Assembly (NCBI GenBank): GCA_009842375.1
Contig: VYFM01000316.1
Span: forward strand, 1 to 8,944
Length of the DNA: 8,944 nt
Source: Candidatus Poribacteria bacterium
GTDB taxonomy: Bacteria > Poribacteria > WGA-4E > WGA-3G
Reading direction: 5' to 3'
Shown: one piece after another, positions 7,067 to 8,944 of the stretch
How the letters are laid out: every line of letters begins with the position of its first letter
Numbering within the stretch: the first letter of the stretch is position 1
Position numbers and translations under genes: made by a program
The notes under the pieces: generated by a model
Database searches by the model: none
What the model was told of the DNA's origin: nothing
What the model saw: only the letters and a program-made list of their open reading frames with translations

Positions 7067-7737
7067 ATGGTTGCATATTATCAGGAATCACACAATTTCA
7101 AGAATTTTTCTATAACCATTCCTTATCCCTCAGTAGATATTATCCCTTCTGACTTAAGTCCCCCTGACTGGTTAAAAGAGGATAAAACCAGAAAATCAAC
7201 GAATAAATCAAGTAATCCGTGGAAAGATTTTGAATTTACCGATCCTTTACTGGAAAATGGAATTGAGGTAGATGAAACAAATATAACCGCTCCGTCCTCT
7301 TACGATGCACTTAGAAAAGAAATGATAGAACGATACGGAGGGACAACCGAAGTTGAAAACTATATGCAGTCATGGCTAAAAGCCGTTTCAAATCCTCAAA
7401 ACATGAAATATAAAGCCGAGTTTGCAAAAACAGTCCATCAATTAGTACCAACACCAGAAACGAAAAAGTCTATGGAAATCTTTAAAGCAATTGCACGATT
7501 TGGAATCGTTATAGACAATATGCTACACCTGCACAAGAAGATGCAAGATTTAAAGATGTCCAAAGATTTTTTGTGGGTAGGGCGAATCACGCAGAAGCAT
7601 TTAGAGAGCTTAGAGCGTTTGATCCAAAACGATCTGCTGAATTTGAAAAGTTTATTTTAGAGCAAGCCAAGAACGATCCAAGCATGGCTTCTGACAAGAT
7701 AAGAGACGATATAGTGAAGTCATATCAAACCAAGTGA
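7067..7737 (+). pseudogene. Unrecognised helical soluble protein, broken by an apparent 1-nt deletion near 7500
   Basis: The first frame opens at ATG 7067 (GAGG at 7058-7061) and reads to a stop at 7658-7660. Coding character moves to another frame after residue 145 (F, codon 7499-7501). Adding one T to the TTT run there restores a 223-residue protein that continues WNRYRQYATPAQEDARFKDV, then RFFVGRANHAEAFRELRAFD, and ends KSYQTK at TGA 7735-7737. The downstream frame has no start of its own, and it is closed upstream by TAA at 7483-7485. Its last 43 codons are 70% identical in protein to a second copy at 8131-8262, which supports the corrected frame. The product is hydrophilic and mostly helical, with no signal peptide or TM segment; the N-terminal 75 residues are proline- and acid-rich. 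No family is recognised. The stop lies one base before the next start codon. True mutation or sequencing error cannot be told apart. Confidence 0.7.
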
Positions 7738-7738
7738 A

Positions 7739-7897
7739 ATGGTCCGGATAATTCTCGTGCTTTTTGCTATCCTTGTCGGCTTACTTTCACCTATCCTCTA
7801 CGGATGGGAGGAACTCGTTTTGACTGTGGTGATTGTTCCGTTTTTCCCTATTAAATTCAAACAAGACAATGACATCTCCGATAAAATATTAAGTTGA
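7739..7897 (+). CDS. Small two-helix membrane protein A, coupled to the upstream gene
   Basis: The 52-residue product has one hydrophobic helix at about 3-20 (IILVLFAILVGLLSPIL), a short polar turn YGWEE, a second helix at about 26-37 (LVLTVVIVPFF), and a charged tail (KFKQDNDISDKILS). Its ATG follows the stop of the upstream frame as TGA-A-ATG, with no Shine-Dalgarno sequence, so translation is likely by termination-reinitiation coupling. It is related to the small proteins at 7928 and 8264. Class II holins and small immunity or antitoxin proteins share this layout, but no function can be assigned from sequence alone. Confidence 0.65.
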   Translation: MVRIILVLFAILVGLLSPILYGWEELVLTVVIVPFFPIKFKQDNDISDKILS

Positions 7898-7916
7898 CTT
7901 AATTGAATCGTTAAGT
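7897..7916. repeat. Weak AT-rich inverted repeat between small membrane genes
   Basis: ACTTAA and TTAAGT form a 6-bp stem around an 8-base loop, followed by TTTAATG. It overlaps the stop codon of the 7739 gene. The low GC content makes it a doubtful terminator. Confidence 0.2.
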
Positions 7917-7927
7917 TTTAATGTGAA

Positions 7928-8056
7928 ATGGCCTGGTTAATTTTCATAGTTTTTGCTCTTATTATCGTGAATCTCCCTATCCCTGAAATATTTGTAATTA
8001 TCATTCTCATTGTGTCTTGGCTGATTTTCGCCTACATAAGCGCACGGAAAGGTTGA
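7928..8056 (+). CDS. Small two-helix membrane protein B
   Basis: The 42-residue product is almost all hydrophobic: MAWLIFIVFALIIV, a short turn NLPIPE, then IFVIIILIVSWLIFAYIS, ending in ARKG. The start context TGAAATGG is the same as at the 7739 and 8264 genes, and the first ten codons match those of the 8264 gene closely (M-x-W-L-I-x-I-V-F). Here, though, no reading frame ends at that TGA with similarity to the soluble tail. It may be the remains of a third cassette whose soluble part was lost. No Shine-Dalgarno sequence is visible. Whether it is translated is uncertain. Confidence 0.55.
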   Translation: MAWLIFIVFALIIVNLPIPEIFVIIILIVSWLIFAYISARKG

Positions 8057-8066
8057 CTTCTCTGAT

Positions 8067-8120
8067 TTGACATACTCCCCCGCCAAAGTGTGAAAGATTC
8101 TTAGGTCCCTCACACGGGGT
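8067..8120. mobile_element. Possible degenerate IS200/IS605-type end
   Basis: The stretch opens with TTGAC (8067-8071), then CATACTCCCCCGCC, then ATTCTTAGG (8097-8105). From memory, left ends of IS200/IS605-family elements follow a TTGAC- or TTGAT-like target with a CCCCGCC...GGCGGGG hairpin and ATTCTT. Here the right arm of that hairpin is missing or mutated. A different pairing is possible (GTGTG at 8088-8092 with CACAC at 8111-8115, CCCC with GGGG outside). There is no transposase and no matching right end in the window. Confidence 0.25.
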
Positions 8121-8130
8121 AGATTTCGGA

Positions 8131-8262
8131 GAACTTAGAGTGTTTGATCCAAAACGTCCTGCTGAATTTGAGAGATTTTTACTTGACCATGCTAAAAACA
8201 ATCCAAATATGGACTATGATAAGATCAAAGACGATATAGCGAAGTCATATCAAAACAAGTGA
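8131..8262 (+). pseudogene. Truncated second copy of the soluble protein's C-terminal 43 codons
   Basis: Forty-three codons plus stop align without a gap to 7606-7737. Thirty of 43 residues are identical, including ELRxFDPKR, AEFE and the KSYQxK-stop end. The open frame reaches back to TGA 8068-8070 and gives ERFLGPSHGVDFGELRVFD, weakly like the RFFVGRANHAEAFRELRAFD of the first copy. No ATG exists. A GTG at 8140 with GGAG at 8128-8131 could start a 40-residue peptide. It ends one base before the ATG of the 8264 gene. It is either a decayed duplicate or a minimal expressed tail that carries translation into the membrane protein. Confidence 0.65.
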
Positions 8263-8263
8263 A

Positions 8264-8419
8264 ATGGACTGGTTGATTTTAATAGTTTTTTCCATTATTC
8301 TCGGAGTTATTCTCGGGTTCCTTGATCCCCCGAAAGTATTGGGATACGCCATTATAATTGTGGCGATAATGATTTTCATCTATGTATTCCCAGGCAAAAG
8401 CAAAAAAGACAATGAATGA
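8264..8419 (+). CDS. Small two-helix membrane protein C, coupled to the truncated tail copy
   Basis: The 51-residue product has helix 1 at about 2-20 (DWLILIVFSIILGVILGFL), a turn DPPK, helix 2 at about 25-42 (VLGYAIIIVAIMIFIYVF), and a charged tail PGKSKKDNE. It follows the copied tail as TGA-A-ATG, exactly as at 7735-7741, and has no Shine-Dalgarno sequence. It resembles the 7928 protein most in its first ten residues and the 7739 protein in its charged C-terminal tail. The likely topology is both ends inside. Function unknown. Confidence 0.62.
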   Translation: MDWLILIVFSIILGVILGFLDPPKVLGYAIIIVAIMIFIYVFPGKSKKDNE

Positions 8420-8522
8420 AACTAAGCAAATCCAATTTTGCCTTGTATAACAATCCTTAAAACTCAAGGACATCCAACCTCGTTTACGGTAAAAAAAACA
8501 AGAAACACTATAGGTGAACACA

Positions 8523-8944
8523 TCATGCAACACTAAATGTTTCAGTGTATCCGTTCACATCTATTGTATATTCTCCTGGTTTGCAGTATCCGAGAAAGAT
8601 CATATCAATATAGTATGGACTTGCAATAGAACATTCAACTACACTTACAACGCTACTTACCGTTACTGTCTGTTTGATCTCAATAGAAATTGTGTCTCCA
8701 TCCGAATAAATTGGATACCTATCAAATACATACGGCATCATATCATAATCTATCTCATAGTCTTCTATGCATTTATCTTTTAATGTTCCAGTAACCAAAA
8801 CGGAAATGGCAAAAACGTCCGGAGCGTTCGGTAGATCTATTGCTATAGTGTATATTTCAATGTCTTTGATGGGCATTAATTCAATTGTCTCTCGGTTGCA
8901 TCCAATTAGATTCGCGGCGATCAAGATGGTAAACACTATTACTG
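8523..8944 (-). CDS. Lipoprotein with an Ig-like β domain, 5' end beyond the window
   Basis: The minus-strand frame runs open through the right edge. Although a GTG occurs at 8936, the reading upstream of it (V-I before V-F-T-I-L-I-A-A-N) is still hydrophobic signal peptide, so the true start lies outside. LIGC is a good lipobox; the cysteine is encoded at 8898-8900. The mature part of about 124 residues is β-rich, with the pattern VTGTLKDKC, TISIEIKQTV, a later Cys, and the ending PGEYTIDVNGYTETFSV. From memory, that order (G-x-L-x-D-x-C ... P-G-x-Y-T-x-x-V-N-G) is seen in a family of small secreted Ig-like proteins of unknown role. It lacks the WG-x-(I/L)-K tail. On the minus strand a run of eight T (8498-8491) lies about 25 bases after the stop, without a clear hairpin. 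Confidence 0.72.
   Translation of the reverse strand, partial: VIVFTILIAANLIGCNRETIELMPIKDIEIYTIAIDLPNAPDVFAISVLVTGTLKDKCIEDYEIDYDMMPYVFDRYPIYSDGDTISIEIKQTVTVSSVVSVVECSIASPYYIDMIFLGYCKPGEYTIDVNGYTETFSVA

Noticed and set aside
8451..8475. TCCTT/AAGGA stem as a terminator between convergent genes
   Set aside because: The stem is only five pairs and no T-run follows on either strand.
8279..8783. ORFs at 8279-8533 (-) and 8514-8783 (+)
   Set aside because: They overlap the two-helix membrane gene and the lipoprotein gene in antisense. Those two have a conserved junction and a lipobox respectively; the overlapping readings have neither.

Overview
This window looks like a chromosomal piece of an uncultured, fairly AT-rich bacterium that exports many surface proteins. 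The best taxonomic guess is the Candidatus Poribacteria or a related PVC-like lineage. That guess rests on the style of the proteins: a sigma factor fused through a membrane segment to WD40 repeats, and several small secreted LamG/jelly-roll proteins with the block IVTDGLVSYWTFD. It comes from memory of such genomes and has not been tested by any search. No tRNA, rRNA or CRISPR array was seen, and no complete insertion sequence.

Layout. At 36-2750 (+) lies a 904-residue ECF-type sigma factor, transmembrane helix and 14-repeat WD40 protein. An 11-bp GC-rich hairpin follows at 2788-2824. Three secreted-protein genes run in the same direction: a LamG protein (2891-3748), a jelly-roll carbohydrate-binding-like protein (3857-4681) and a second LamG protein (4735-5589). 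A 349-bp gap (5590-5938) holds only a doubtful minus-strand ORF of 56 codons. A third LamG protein (5939-6850, -) converges on the gap and is a paralogue of the first. From 7067 to 8419 (+) there is an unrecognised locus. It contains a helical soluble protein broken by an apparent 1-nt deletion near 7500, three small two-helix membrane proteins (7739-7897, 7928-8056, 8264-8419), and a second, truncated copy of the soluble protein's last 43 codons (8131-8262). At the right edge, 8523-8944 (-) is a lipoprotein gene cut by the window end.

How it may fit together. All four exported jelly-roll/LamG proteins end in the same short tail, (V/I)-(E/N)-P-x3-K-L-T-T-x-W-G-x-(I/L)-K, although they have two different folds and sit on both strands. 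The sigma/WD40 protein and the lipoprotein lack it. This is the best candidate for an undescribed system: a C-terminal sorting or anchoring tag for surface proteins. The sigma/WD40 protein could be a one-piece surface sensor that controls such genes, but nothing in the sequence proves the link.

The 7.1-8.4 kb locus is a second candidate. It is a repeated cassette of a soluble tail plus a translationally coupled two-helix membrane protein, showing duplication and decay. That layout recalls effector/immunity or holin-like cassettes, but no function can be assigned.
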